10,701 nucleotides of DNA from an uncultured Collinsella sp. (lineage in GTDB: Bacteria > Actinomycetota > Coriobacteriia > Coriobacteriales > Coriobacteriaceae), in NCBI GenBank assembly GCA_902493985.1, contig CABURR010000065.1, positions 1-10,701 on the forward strand, read 5' to 3'. Position numbers and translations under genes: made by a program. The notes under the pieces are model-generated. The model had not been told where the DNA came from and made no database searches. It saw only the letters and a list, made by a program, of their open reading frames with translations. Numbering within the stretch: the stretch's first letter is position 1; every line of letters begins with the position of its first letter. Positions 1-7,196 of the stretch are shown in pieces.

Positions 1-252
1 AACGATGTCGACGTGGTGATCATCGAGGGCTACAAGACCGAGGGCTTCGACAACATCGTGGTCGCGCGCTCCGGTGTCGACCGTCTGCGCGGCAAGAGCT
101 CGCTCGACCTGGTCGACGGTCACACGCTGGCCCTTGCCTGCAACGAGGCCCTGGCGCGTCAGGCCTTCGACGCCGGCTTTGCGACCCGAGCCATCAACAT
201 CAACGACGCCCGAGCTATCTGCGATCTTATCCAAGACCACCTTCAGGCTTGA
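1..252 (+). CDS. mobB: MobB-type molybdopterin-guanine dinucleotide biosynthesis protein, C-terminal fragment
   Basis: This is the last 83 codons of a gene that begins before the window. The visible protein starts NDVDVVIIEGYKTEGFDNIV, which matches the conserved 'D-hydrophobic-EG-[FY]-K' strand near the end of the MobB P-loop GTP-binding family. The nucleotide-binding P-loop itself would lie upstream and cannot be seen. MobB assists MobA in attaching GMP to molybdopterin, giving the guanine dinucleotide cofactor used by DMSO-reductase-type enzymes in the cytoplasm. The reading frame is open from base 1 and ends in TGA at 250-252. In related bacteria the domain may be fused to MobA or MoeA, so the full architecture is unknown. 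Codon use is strongly GC-rich, like the HAD gene that follows. Confidence 0.8.
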   Translation, partial: NDVDVVIIEGYKTEGFDNIVVARSGVDRLRGKSSLDLVDGHTLALACNEALARQAFDAGFATRAININDARAICDLIQDHLQA

Positions 253-258
253 CGCTGC

Positions 259-358
259 GCCGGCCCCAAGCACCCCATCTCGCCCCTCAAGCCGTCGCTC
301 GCGTACCAAAGTACGCGTCGCTCCTCTTTCGGGGCGACCTGGGGCACTTGGAACCGGC
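259..358. repeat. Long imperfect inverted repeat downstream of mobB
   Basis: Arms of 28 nt at 259-286 and 331-358 are complementary at 22 of 28 positions. A nested perfect hairpin sits in the loop (GCGTAC at 301-306, GTACGC at 311-316). It begins seven bases after the mobB stop codon. It could fold as a long mRNA hairpin that ends or protects the mobB transcript, although no T-run follows. It may also be a unit of the palindromic repeat cluster that continues to 611. Confidence 0.6.
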
Positions 359-377
359 TCGCTGCGTTGCCATAACA

Positions 378-406
378 TGCCAAAAAGGGACAGGTTTATT
401 TTGGCA
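378..406. repeat. Short palindromic repeat unit (TGCCAAAA/TTTTGGCA)
   Basis: Perfect 8-bp arms, TGCCAAAA at 378-385 and TTTTGGCA at 399-406, enclose a 13-nt loop containing GGGACAGG. The loop core resembles that of the CCACCACAAAG units nearby (GGGGGCAGG) although the stems differ. Confidence 0.6.
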
Positions 407-430
407 GGTTTTATCTGGGCAAACGTCACT

Positions 431-466
431 TCCACCACAAGGGGGGGCAGGCACCTTTGTGGTGGA
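431..466. repeat. Palindromic repeat, family CCACCACAAAG, copy 1
   Basis: Arms TCCACCACAA (431-440) and TTGTGGTGGA (457-466) are perfect 10-bp complements. They flank a G-rich loop that includes seven consecutive G (441-447) and GGCAGGCACC. The same element occurs at 580-611 in decayed form and at 1535-1567 intact. Confidence 0.75.
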
Positions 467-482
467 TTTTGCCTTGCAGTAA

Positions 483-547
483 AAACCATCACAACATTCG
501 ATAAAAATCGCGATTTTGCCGAAAAACGTCGAATGTTGTGATGGTTT
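483..547. repeat. 65-bp element with perfect 19-bp terminal inverted repeats
   Basis: Positions 483-501 and 529-547 are perfect reverse complements over 19 bp, with outer end AAACCATCACAACATTCGA. Inside lies a second perfect palindrome, AAAATCGCGATTTT (504-517). I see no coding potential and no clear target-site duplication. It looks like a miniature palindromic element or the remnant of one. Confidence 0.7.
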
Positions 548-579
548 GCGCTTCGGGCCAGGCCACCCTTCGGGTTCGG

Positions 580-611
580 CCACCACAAGGGGGGCAGACG
601 CCTTTGTGGCG
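580..611. repeat. Palindromic repeat, family CCACCACAAAG, copy 2 (degenerate)
   Basis: CCACCACAAGG (580-590) and CCTTTGTGGCG (601-611) surround the GGGGCAGACG loop. The order and loop match the copies at 431-466 and 1535-1567, but the arms contain mismatches, so this is a decayed copy. Confidence 0.6.
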
Positions 612-699
612 ATCGGGCCCCAACGGCCTGCGCCTTGGTATACCATGTACGCCGTTCACGAATACACCCCACACCGCCGCACAACCCAGAAAGGCTCCC

Positions 700-1521
700 A
701 TGGACACCACCTTTAGCCACATCAAAGCCGTGTTCTGCGATATCGACGGCACGCTGCTCACGAGCCAACACACGGTGTCCCCGCGCACCGTGGCGGCGAT
801 CCGCGCCCTGCGCGAGCGCGGCGTGCTCTTTGGTCTGTGCACCGGGCGCGACGCCCACGCGACCGAGGCCATGTATGAGCTCTGGGGCATCGAAGGCCTG
901 GTGGACGTGCTCGTGGGCTGTGGTGGCGCCGAGGTCATCGACCGCGCGCACGACATCAACGAGCTGAGCTATCCGCTGCCGGGCGAGACCATCGCGCGCA
1001 TCTGCAAGCACATGGCGGACCTTCCGGCAACACCCGTCTGCCCCCGAGACGGCGTGTTCTACGTGCCCGAGAGCAACGCGTGTGTCGAGCACCTGTCGCG
1101 CGTCGACGGTGTGCCCTACCAGGTGGTCGATTTTGCCGAGTTGTTGCGCGAGCCGCAGCCCAAGGTGATGTTTACCATGGCGCCCGAGGTGATGCCGCAG
1201 GTGATTGAGCGGGCGTCGACGTTTGCCGATGACACTGTTAAGGCGGCGGCTCTGCAAACCACGCAGCGGCTCTACGAGTTCATGGATCCGCGCGTGTCCA
1301 AGACGCGCGGCCTTGTGCGCGTGGCGGAGCTCAACGACATGGAGCTCCAGGACATCTGCGTGTTTGGCGATGCGGACAACGACACCTGCATGGTGGCCGA
1401 CGCCGGCGTGGGCGTGGCCATGGCAAATGGTAGCGATGCCACCCGCTCCGCCGCCGACTTTGTAACCGCCAGCAACGACAAAGACGGCATCGCGATCTTT
1501 ATCGAGGAACATCTGCTGTAG
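700..1521 (+). CDS. Cof-type HAD-IIB family phosphatase
   Basis: The predicted 273-residue cytoplasmic hydrolase belongs to the haloacid dehalogenase superfamily. All four HAD motifs are visible. Motif I is DIDGT at residues 14-18, with Asp14 the expected nucleophile and Asp16 the acid/base. Motif II is LCTGRD around Thr48, motif III is Lys201 in VSKTRG, and motif IV is GDADND at 223-228, which binds Mg2+. The length and the cap between motifs II and III suit the Cof/IIB group, which dephosphorylates sugar phosphates and related small metabolites; the substrate cannot be read from sequence. The ATG at 700 is chosen because GAAAGG (689-694) lies five bases upstream. The frame stays open back to 538, but that extension runs through palindromic repeats and is unlikely to be translated. 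No partner gene is obvious. Confidence 0.88.
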   Translation: MDTTFSHIKAVFCDIDGTLLTSQHTVSPRTVAAIRALRERGVLFGLCTGRDAHATEAMYELWGIEGLVDVLVGCGGAEVIDRAHDINELSYPLPGETIARICKHMADLPATPVCPRDGVFYVPESNACVEHLSRVDGVPYQVVDFAELLREPQPKVMFTMAPEVMPQVIERASTFADDTVKAAALQTTQRLYEFMDPRVSKTRGLVRVAELNDMELQDICVFGDADNDTCMVADAGVGVAMANGSDATRSAADFVTASNDKDGIAIFIEEHLL

Positions 1522-1534
1522 CGCCGGGGGAGAA

Positions 1535-1567
1535 CCACCACAAAGGGGGCAGGCACCTTTGTGGTGG
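1535..1567. repeat. Palindromic repeat, family CCACCACAAAG, copy 3
   Basis: Perfect 12-bp arms CCACCACAAAGG (1535-1546) and CCTTTGTGGTGG (1556-1567) flank the nine bases GGGCAGGCA. It begins 14 bp after the HAD gene stop. It could act as a transcript-end hairpin, but there is no T-run after it. Confidence 0.75.
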
Positions 1568-1708
1568 CCTCAGGCGATTTGGGCGAATTGATGCCTAAAA
1601 TCTGCGCGAAAATTCAAATATGGTTGTCTGAACATTACGCTTCTAACTACCGATAAGATAAAGATATTCCCATCAATTTAGTAGTCTATTCCTCCCGGTT
1701 AATGACCT

Positions 1709-1738
1709 ACCGTTCACGGCCGATTTTCGACCGTTCAC
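1709..1738 (+). promoter_or_regulatory. Candidate LytTR-family response regulator binding site
   Basis: Two identical 9-mers ACCGTTCAC lie at 1709-1717 and 1730-1738, separated by exactly 12 bp, giving a 21-bp register or two helical turns. This is the known geometry of AgrA/ComE/VirR-type LytTR sites, and the 9-mer resembles their consensus. The site is in the AT-rich leader upstream of the pilus operon. A 14-bp palindrome TTGCTCTTGAGCAA (1746-1759) follows directly. A -10-like TAAAAT (1777-1782) sits 38 bp past the second repeat. No LytTR regulator gene is in the window. Confidence 0.6.
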
Positions 1739-1907
1739 AGGATGCTTGCTCTTGAGCAAAATGTTGTGCAAATAAATAAAATGCTATTAAAAAACTGATA
1801 ACTAACTTAAATACCAGTAGAAACAGATATTTCAGAGCGAATAAACGAAGGCAAATCTGAGCAGATGTCAAGAGAATTGAGAACTGGCTACAAAAATGTC
1901 GGTTTTG

Positions 1908-1937
1908 TTGCTCGGATGTTTAAACAATAGTTACAAT
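1908..1937 (+). promoter_or_regulatory. Possible sigma70-type promoter for the pilus operon
   Basis: TTGCTC (1908-1913) is followed 18 bp later by TACAAT (1932-1937), close to the -10 consensus. This would start transcription near 1944, about 80 bp before the first pilin codon. The -35 match is weak and the whole 1600-1990 stretch is AT-rich, so chance matches are likely. The weaker candidate near 1752-1782 fits the LytTR-like repeats better. Confidence 0.35.
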
Positions 1938-1952
1938 AGTATTACTACGCGA

Positions 1953-1971
1953 GCGCAATTACAGATTGCGC
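1953..1971 (+). promoter_or_regulatory. Leader hairpin upstream of the pilus operon
   Basis: GCGCAAT (1953-1959) and ATTGCGC (1965-1971) are perfect 7-bp complements around the loop TACAG. If transcription starts near 1944, this hairpin would sit at the 5' end of the mRNA and could stabilise it. As DNA it could instead be an operator. Its role is not determined by sequence. Confidence 0.4.
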
Positions 1972-2026
1972 AGATACGTTTGATAGTGAAAGAGCAAGAT
2001 CGCGGTCTCTTGGGGAGGAGACATCG

Positions 2027-5000
2027 ATGAAAGCGAATTCAGAAAAAACTAAGCAGAGTAAAAAAGCGACGCGCCGCGTACTGGCAGGCGTTTTGTGCGG
2101 AGCCTCCGTGTTGAGCCTGGTACTGTCGCTCGTCATGCCTCCGATCTCGCAGGCCATTGCCAACGATGCCCAGACGGTTTCTACCGAAGAAACTGTGATG
2201 GGGGGGGGTTCCTCAAGTGAGTCTACTGATGTAGATAACACCAACAACGGGGACGCCAAAAACCAGAATAGTGACGAGACCGAGGGCGACGAGACTGGCG
2301 ACGATGCTCTCAGGGCGGCTCCGTTGTCTGATGACACGGGAGCCGAGAGCGCTGCGCAGCCTGCGGATGCGAAGCCTTCTGATGATGAAACTAACGATGA
2401 AAGCGCAATCGCCCCTGCCAACGGCAGTGCCGATGGCTATACCGAGGTAAAGGGTAATGTTGCTAACCAATTTACCAATGGCGGCAAGTTTCGACTGACG
2501 GATTCTGCCTATTCGGATACGCAGATTGCCATCACCAAAGACACCACCATCGATCTTGCGGGATGCATGCTCTATAACTACCACGGCGTCTACAAAGATC
2601 GCACCCCAGACTCCTTCTTTGTGGTCAAAAGCGGAGCCAAGCTCACTATCGAGGACTCGGGTAAACAAACGATAGACGAACAGACTCAGGTCCCTACGTC
2701 GGCGGGCCAGTTGGCGACTATGGAGTGGGGCAGGGGAAACGGCTCCAATAGCGGCACTCCTATGAGTCTTACTTACTATGAGACCAAGAGTGTGCCCAAT
2801 TCAGATTGTCTCGGCACTACGGAGACTACGCACAAGCATGTTGTTACGGGCTTCGGCGCTATCGATGCGGCATCGGACAGCGGTTCCGTAAAGTATGTGG
2901 TCGAGGTCGAAGCGGGCTGCACGCTCAATCTCGAGGGCGGCATGATTACCACGGCTGCCAATCTGGGCGACGACGGTCACGTTATTTTCTCTCGGGGCGC
3001 TGTCAATATTTCTGGCGGTTACGTTACCAACGGTAACGGCGGTGGCTGGGGCGGTGGCCTGTGCATAGCGGGCCAGAATTCCAGTCTCGAAATGAGCGGC
3101 GGTGTAGTTGCGGGAAACAAGGCGGCTGCCGGCGGCGGCGTCTTTGCTGACAATGGAGCCACTCTGAACCTTGCGGGCGGAATTATCTCTGGCAACGCAA
3201 CGTATGCTAAAGATATCAAGAATGGTGAAAACACAAACGATGGCGGCTACGGTGGTGGTGTTTATACCAAGGGTGCAAAAGTTACCATTAGCGGTTCTGC
3301 CTGTATAACCAACAATCGAGTCAATGCTCGCATCACAGATATTGACAACCTTGGCAACAATGGCCTGCTCGGTGGTGGTGGCATTGCATGTACGCACGAT
3401 GGCACGCTTAACTTAACGGGCGGCTTCGTTACGGCCAACTATTCCTATGAGGCTGGCGGTGGCGTCTACGCTGGTTTTTATGATAAAGATAACGACGGCG
3501 AGATCGAGAAAATCACTTTTAAAATGACTGGCGGTACGATTGCCGGCAATGTTGCCGATAACGCCGAAGGCGGCGGTCTGCGTGTCGCGGGCGGCGACAG
3601 CGCCGGCACGATGGCAACAATTAACGCCAGTGATACTGGCAGGGTTTACATTACGAACAATAAGACGAATACGGGTAGCACCAAAGGTCGTGGTGGCGAC
3701 TGGGGCGGCGGTGGCGTCTTTATTCAGAAGGGCGGCAAGCTTAACATCGTAAGGACGCTGATTACTAACAATAAGGCTGGTGGTTGGAGTGGCGGAATTG
3801 GTGCTTGTCCTACGGGCGAGACAATCGTTTCGCACTCAAATGGCGCTGCTATCTATGACAACGCAGATAACGTTGATCAAGATGGCAAAAAGCTGGACGC
3901 GTATCATTATTCCGCTGGCGGTGACAACAAAAAAGAAGACCATGATGAAAAACAATACGTTACTCCTCTCTTCCAAAATTCCGGCCATAAGGATTTCTTC
4001 TTGGTCCGTAATAAGGAAGGCGCGGATAAGATAATCGCAGTCGTTCTTGGCAAGATGCTCGGTGGTGGCTCGGCTGGCTGGAAGGGCACCTGCGATGGCA
4101 AAGAGATCGAAATCGATGCCAACGGCGGTGCCGAGGCTAAGTACATGTTTGGCCTTGAGGCTCATCCTTCCGACCAGGCTAAAATTGATGCACAGGCAGC
4201 GGCTACGACCATCATCAGCGGTAACTACTCTTACACCCACGGCGGCGGCATCATGACCAACGGCGACCTCATCGTCGGTGAGGTTACTTCCCTGGACGTG
4301 TATCCTGCAATCAAGGTCAAGGCTAACAAGGTCCTCATGAAGGACGGCAAACCGCAAGGCCTCACGGGCCACGGCTATAAGTTCAAGCTGTTGGGTAAAG
4401 CCGCCGATTCAGCTGGGGAGCCGTATTGGAATACGGACGGCTCACTTAACGCAAACGGATGCGAGGCGACGTCCGAGGTTACCGTTAATGAAAGTGGAGA
4501 GATCGTCATTGATGCGGCTGCGAACTACCAGTCGGGCAATTACGACCTCTACCTTGTTGAAGTCCCTATCAATGAGGAAGGCACGACCTTTGATAAGGCC
4601 ATTTACAAAATACATATAAAGGTTGGTACGACACCAGTTAATACGACCAACCTCTTGGGGATCAATATTAATCGTTATGTAGTTGATGAGAGCGCTTCCA
4701 CAGTATCCGTTAAAAGGGAAGGCGAAACGGGCTTCACCGAGTGTAAATCTCCTGAGTTCTATAACTGGAGTGTAGATCCGAAAGACAATACAATCTCGAC
4801 CGTAAAAATCGGCAACAGCTCCAAACCTGCGTTTACGAACGAACTTGCGCCCTACCAGACTTCAGGCACTTGGACACCTCGGGTGACCAAGAAGGTTGAC
4901 GGCGGCGAGATGAAGAAGTTCAAGTTCGAGCTATATACCATGGATGGCAGCGAGAAAACGGTGCTTGATACAAAGAGTACCGCTGATGACTCGAACAACT

Positions 5001-5425
5001 CGCAGACGGTGACGTTCGCCAAGCAGAAGATCGGACCACTCAAAGTCAGCGACTTCAACGACGGTAAGGCAACATTCACTTATTACATTTGTGAATGTGC
5101 TGCTGACGCCGGCGAAGGCACCAGCCATAAGGGCTATACCAACGACACCAAGACCTTCAAGGTTGTGGTGACGGCAACGGATGACGGCGAAGGACATCTG
5201 ACCTGCACGCCGGCCTACTACGAGGTCGACGCCAACGGAAACGCAAACTCAACCCCGACCGACACCCCCACCTTCACCAACACCTACTCCACTTCTTTGC
5301 CCCTTTCTGGTATGTCGGGCGTCACTCTGACGTACCTTGCCGGCGCGGCGGTGCTTTGCGCTGCTGCGGCCTGGATGCACATTCGTCGCAAGGCGAATGC
5401 GAAGGGAGGTGAGCGTCGTGAATAA
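2027..5425 (+). CDS. LPxTG-type beta-helix adhesin, putative pilus tip protein
   Basis: The predicted 1132-residue secreted, cell-wall-anchored protein has a signal peptide at about 1-45 (RR, hydrophobic core, AIA|ND). A Ser/Asp/Glu-rich linker covers about 47-135. A Gly-rich repetitive region at about 140-755 contains recurring 'GGGV[YF]...LNLxGGxIxxN' coils, typical of a right-handed beta-helix or Pmp-like adhesin fold. Two FctA/Spy0128-like isopeptide domains follow. The first, about 760-939, has a candidate Lys767, Glu845 and Asn938 in AFTNEL. The second, about 949-1087, has Lys955/956, Glu1023 and Asn1085 in FTNTY. The sorting signal is LPLSG (1091-1095), then a hydrophobic span and an HIRRK tail. 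GGGGAGGAG (2012-2020) lies six bases before the ATG. Size and an N-terminal adhesin-like region suggest the tip subunit; the ligand is unknown. The last eight bases overlap the next gene. A run of nine G lies at codons 58-61. Confidence 0.88.
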   Translation: MKANSEKTKQSKKATRRVLAGVLCGASVLSLVLSLVMPPISQAIANDAQTVSTEETVMGGGSSSESTDVDNTNNGDAKNQNSDETEGDETGDDALRAAPLSDDTGAESAAQPADAKPSDDETNDESAIAPANGSADGYTEVKGNVANQFTNGGKFRLTDSAYSDTQIAITKDTTIDLAGCMLYNYHGVYKDRTPDSFFVVKSGAKLTIEDSGKQTIDEQTQVPTSAGQLATMEWGRGNGSNSGTPMSLTYYETKSVPNSDCLGTTETTHKHVVTGFGAIDAASDSGSVKYVVEVEAGCTLNLEGGMITTAANLGDDGHVIFSRGAVNISGGYVTNGNGGGWGGGLCIAGQNSSLEMSGGVVAGNKAAAGGGVFADNGATLNLAGGIISGNATYAKDIKNGENTNDGGYGGGVYTKGAKVTISGSACITNNRVNARITDIDNLGNNGLLGGGGIACTHDGTLNLTGGFVTANYSYEAGGGVYAGFYDKDNDGEIEKITFKMTGGTIAGNVADNAEGGGLRVAGGDSAGTMATINASDTGRVYITNNKTNTGSTKGRGGDWGGGGVFIQKGGKLNIVRTLITNNKAGGWSGGIGACPTGETIVSHSNGAAIYDNADNVDQDGKKLDAYHYSAGGDNKKEDHDEKQYVTPLFQNSGHKDFFLVRNKEGADKIIAVVLGKMLGGGSAGWKGTCDGKEIEIDANGGAEAKYMFGLEAHPSDQAKIDAQAAATTIISGNYSYTHGGGIMTNGDLIVGEVTSLDVYPAIKVKANKVLMKDGKPQGLTGHGYKFKLLGKAADSAGEPYWNTDGSLNANGCEATSEVTVNESGEIVIDAAANYQSGNYDLYLVEVPINEEGTTFDKAIYKIHIKVGTTPVNTTNLLGININRYVVDESASTVSVKREGETGFTECKSPEFYNWSVDPKDNTISTVKIGNSSKPAFTNELAPYQTSGTWTPRVTKKVDGGEMKKFKFELYTMDGSEKTVLDTKSTADDSNNSQTVTFAKQKIGPLKVSDFNDGKATFTYYICECAADAGEGTSHKGYTNDTKTFKVVVTATDDGEGHLTCTPAYYEVDANGNANSTPTDTPTFTNTYSTSLPLSGMSGVTLTYLAGAAVLCAAAAWMHIRRKANAKGGERRE
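2200..2208 (+). repeat. Homopolymeric G9 tract inside the tip pilin gene
   Basis: Nine consecutive G run from the last base of codon 58 (ATG, 2198-2200) into codon 61, shortly after the signal peptide. The frame as given is open to 5425. Gaining one G would bring TGA at 2218-2220 into frame. Losing one would bring in TAG at 2232-2234. The tract is therefore a candidate slipped-strand on/off switch. Confidence 0.75.
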
Positions 5426-7088
5426 GAAAGTTTGCTCCTTCCCGATCTTGTTTGCGCTGCTTGCCCTCCTGATCGGCACCTGCGCGGTTGTGTTCCCCGC
5501 TTCCGCGCAGGCCGCGCCGACCTCGACCGGTTCCATCACGGTGAGCGGCACCGTGGCGAGCAGCTACGACGCCTACCAGATCTTTAGCGCCAACGTCGTC
5601 GACGGCGACAGCGACGCCAAGATCGCCACCGACCTCGCCTGGGCAAGCGACGCCGTGCGCGACGCCGTCCTGCCTGTGCTGCACAGCGCCGGCATGCCCA
5701 ATTCCCAGACCACCGCGCAGGAAGCTGCCGAGTGGCTCAACACCGATTCCCACCTTACGAGCGCGCTGAGCGCACAGCTCGCTCGTTCCCTCCAGAGCTC
5801 TGGCGCCGTGTTCAAGGCCCTTAATGCGGGCACGACGGCCGAGCTGCCCTGCGGCTACTGGCTCATCGTCGCCGACGACGGCGCCATCGCCGAGGGCGAG
5901 GCCGGCACCGCGCCGATCATGGCCCTGGTGGGCGGCAGCGCCGTCACCGTCAAGCCCAAGGCGGCGACGCCCAAGGTGTCCAAGCATGTGCTGGAGGACA
6001 GCACCGCCGCCTGGCAGAAGGCCGCCGACGCCACGGTCGCCGACGACCTGTACTGGCGCCTCTCTGCCACGGTCCCGGCGGGTCTTACCGCCTACGACAC
6101 CTATACGGTGAAGTTCGTCGACACCATGAGCGCGGGGCTCGACTCCTCCAAGGTCGCCGCGAGCATGCGCGTGTACGTGGCGGCGGGGGCGGACGGCGGC
6201 TTCGACGCCGTCCAGACCAGCAAGGACGGCCGCGCCGGCACCGACCCCGCGAAGGGCTGGACCGATATCACGGCCCAGTGCGCCACCAAGGTAGCGACCG
6301 ACGGTAAGACCTTCACCGTGCGCACCGGCGACCTCATCGCCGCGCTCGGCGGGACCGACGCCTTTACCGCGGGCGCCCGCGTGGTCGCCGTGTACAATGC
6401 GCCGCTCAACAGCGCATGCAACCACGGCATCGCGAAGGGCAACCCCAACGAGGTCTACCTGCGCTACCCGCGCTCTCCCTTTGCCGACCAGTCCGGCGAC
6501 GCCGGCTTCACCCGCACACCGAGCGACGACGCGTGCGCCTACACCTGGGATCTCGCGCTCACCAAGCGCGGCAGCGACGGCGACAAGCCGCTTGCCGGGG
6601 CGGTCCTGAGCATCGCCGACGACTGCGGTCGCACGCTAGCGGCCGACGGCACGTGGGATGCGGAGGGCAAGGCCACCGTCACCACGGGCGAGGACGGCCG
6701 CGTGACCGTCTCGGGCGTGGACTCGGGCAAGCTGGAGGTCCGCGAGCTCAAGGCGCCCAAGGGCTACACCGCCTTTGAGGGCACGCGCTCCGTGACGGTC
6801 AAGGCCGAGGGCCTGGACGTCGACCAGGTGGCCGCCGCCAAGCCCAAACTCACCATCACGGCCGAGTCGCCCCTGCGCGCCGACAGCGCGGACGGGTCGA
6901 CGGGCAGCCTGGAGGCGTCGCTCATCAACACGCCCACCGGCACACCCCCTAGCATTACCACCGGAGGCTTTATGCCCTCGACTGGCGATATGGCAATGTA
7001 CGCCGCGGCCGCCGCAGCGGTCGCTGGAGCCGCGCTCATCGTGGTCGCGCTCCTGGTCAAGCGGGGAGGTGACAGCCATAAAGAGTAG
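5418..7088 (+). CDS. Isopeptide-forming fimbrial subunit (SpaH/EbpB- or FimA-like pilin)
   Basis: The predicted 556-residue secreted pilin starts at GTG 5418, with GGGAGGT (5404-5410) seven bases upstream and an 8-bp overlap with the previous gene, implying translational coupling. The signal peptide is about 1-32 (ASAQA|AP). The N-terminal pilin domain, about 33-180, ends in VTVKPK (176-181), a variant pilin motif whose Lys could be the sortase C acceptor. A middle isopeptide-type domain covers about 185-370 and includes NPNEVYL. A Cna-B-like domain, about 373-505, has Lys383, the E-box VRELKAPKGY with Glu443, and Asn504. The sorting motif is MPSTG (519-523) rather than LPxTG, followed by an Ala/Val-rich membrane span and KRGGDSHKE. 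It is clearly paralogous to the gene at 7197. Codon third positions are almost all G or C, unlike both flanking pilin genes. It may be the base or a minor shaft pilin. Confidence 0.86.
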   Translation: MNKKVCSFPILFALLALLIGTCAVVFPASAQAAPTSTGSITVSGTVASSYDAYQIFSANVVDGDSDAKIATDLAWASDAVRDAVLPVLHSAGMPNSQTTAQEAAEWLNTDSHLTSALSAQLARSLQSSGAVFKALNAGTTAELPCGYWLIVADDGAIAEGEAGTAPIMALVGGSAVTVKPKAATPKVSKHVLEDSTAAWQKAADATVADDLYWRLSATVPAGLTAYDTYTVKFVDTMSAGLDSSKVAASMRVYVAAGADGGFDAVQTSKDGRAGTDPAKGWTDITAQCATKVATDGKTFTVRTGDLIAALGGTDAFTAGARVVAVYNAPLNSACNHGIAKGNPNEVYLRYPRSPFADQSGDAGFTRTPSDDACAYTWDLALTKRGSDGDKPLAGAVLSIADDCGRTLAADGTWDAEGKATVTTGEDGRVTVSGVDSGKLEVRELKAPKGYTAFEGTRSVTVKAEGLDVDQVAAAKPKLTITAESPLRADSADGSTGSLEASLINTPTGTPPSITTGGFMPSTGDMAMYAAAAAAVAGAALIVVALLVKRGGDSHKE

Positions 7089-7094
7089 CTGGCA

Positions 7095-7113
7095 GCCCCG
7101 TAGAGAGCGGGGC
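7095..7113 (+). other. Intercistronic hairpin between pilin genes 2 and 3
   Basis: GCCCCG (7095-7100) and CGGGGC (7108-7113) form a 6-bp GC stem with a 7-nt loop, seven bases after the stop of the second pilin. No T-run follows, so it is not a typical terminator. It could be a processing or stabilising element that lets the third pilin be made in larger amounts, which is inference only. Confidence 0.35.
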
Positions 7114-7196
7114 GAGACGTAGCGAAGTAGATGCTAAGACATAGACAGACAGATTTAGATCAAATGGAATTCGAGCAGAAAGCAGAGGAAAAGAAG

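Noticed and set aside
441..447. Seven-G run in the intergenic repeat as a phase-variation switch
   Set aside because: It lies in the loop of a palindromic repeat outside any gene, so slippage would not alter a protein.
538..699. N-terminal extension of the HAD phosphatase frame back to 538
   Set aside because: The extension runs through palindromic repeats and lacks a ribosome site, while the ATG at 700 has a good one and begins just before the DxD motif.
5322..6425. Long minus-strand open frame opposite the second pilin gene
   Set aside because: It is a shadow of very GC-rich codons on the + strand; its Gly/Arg/Ala/His-rich translation shows no domain and no ribosome site.
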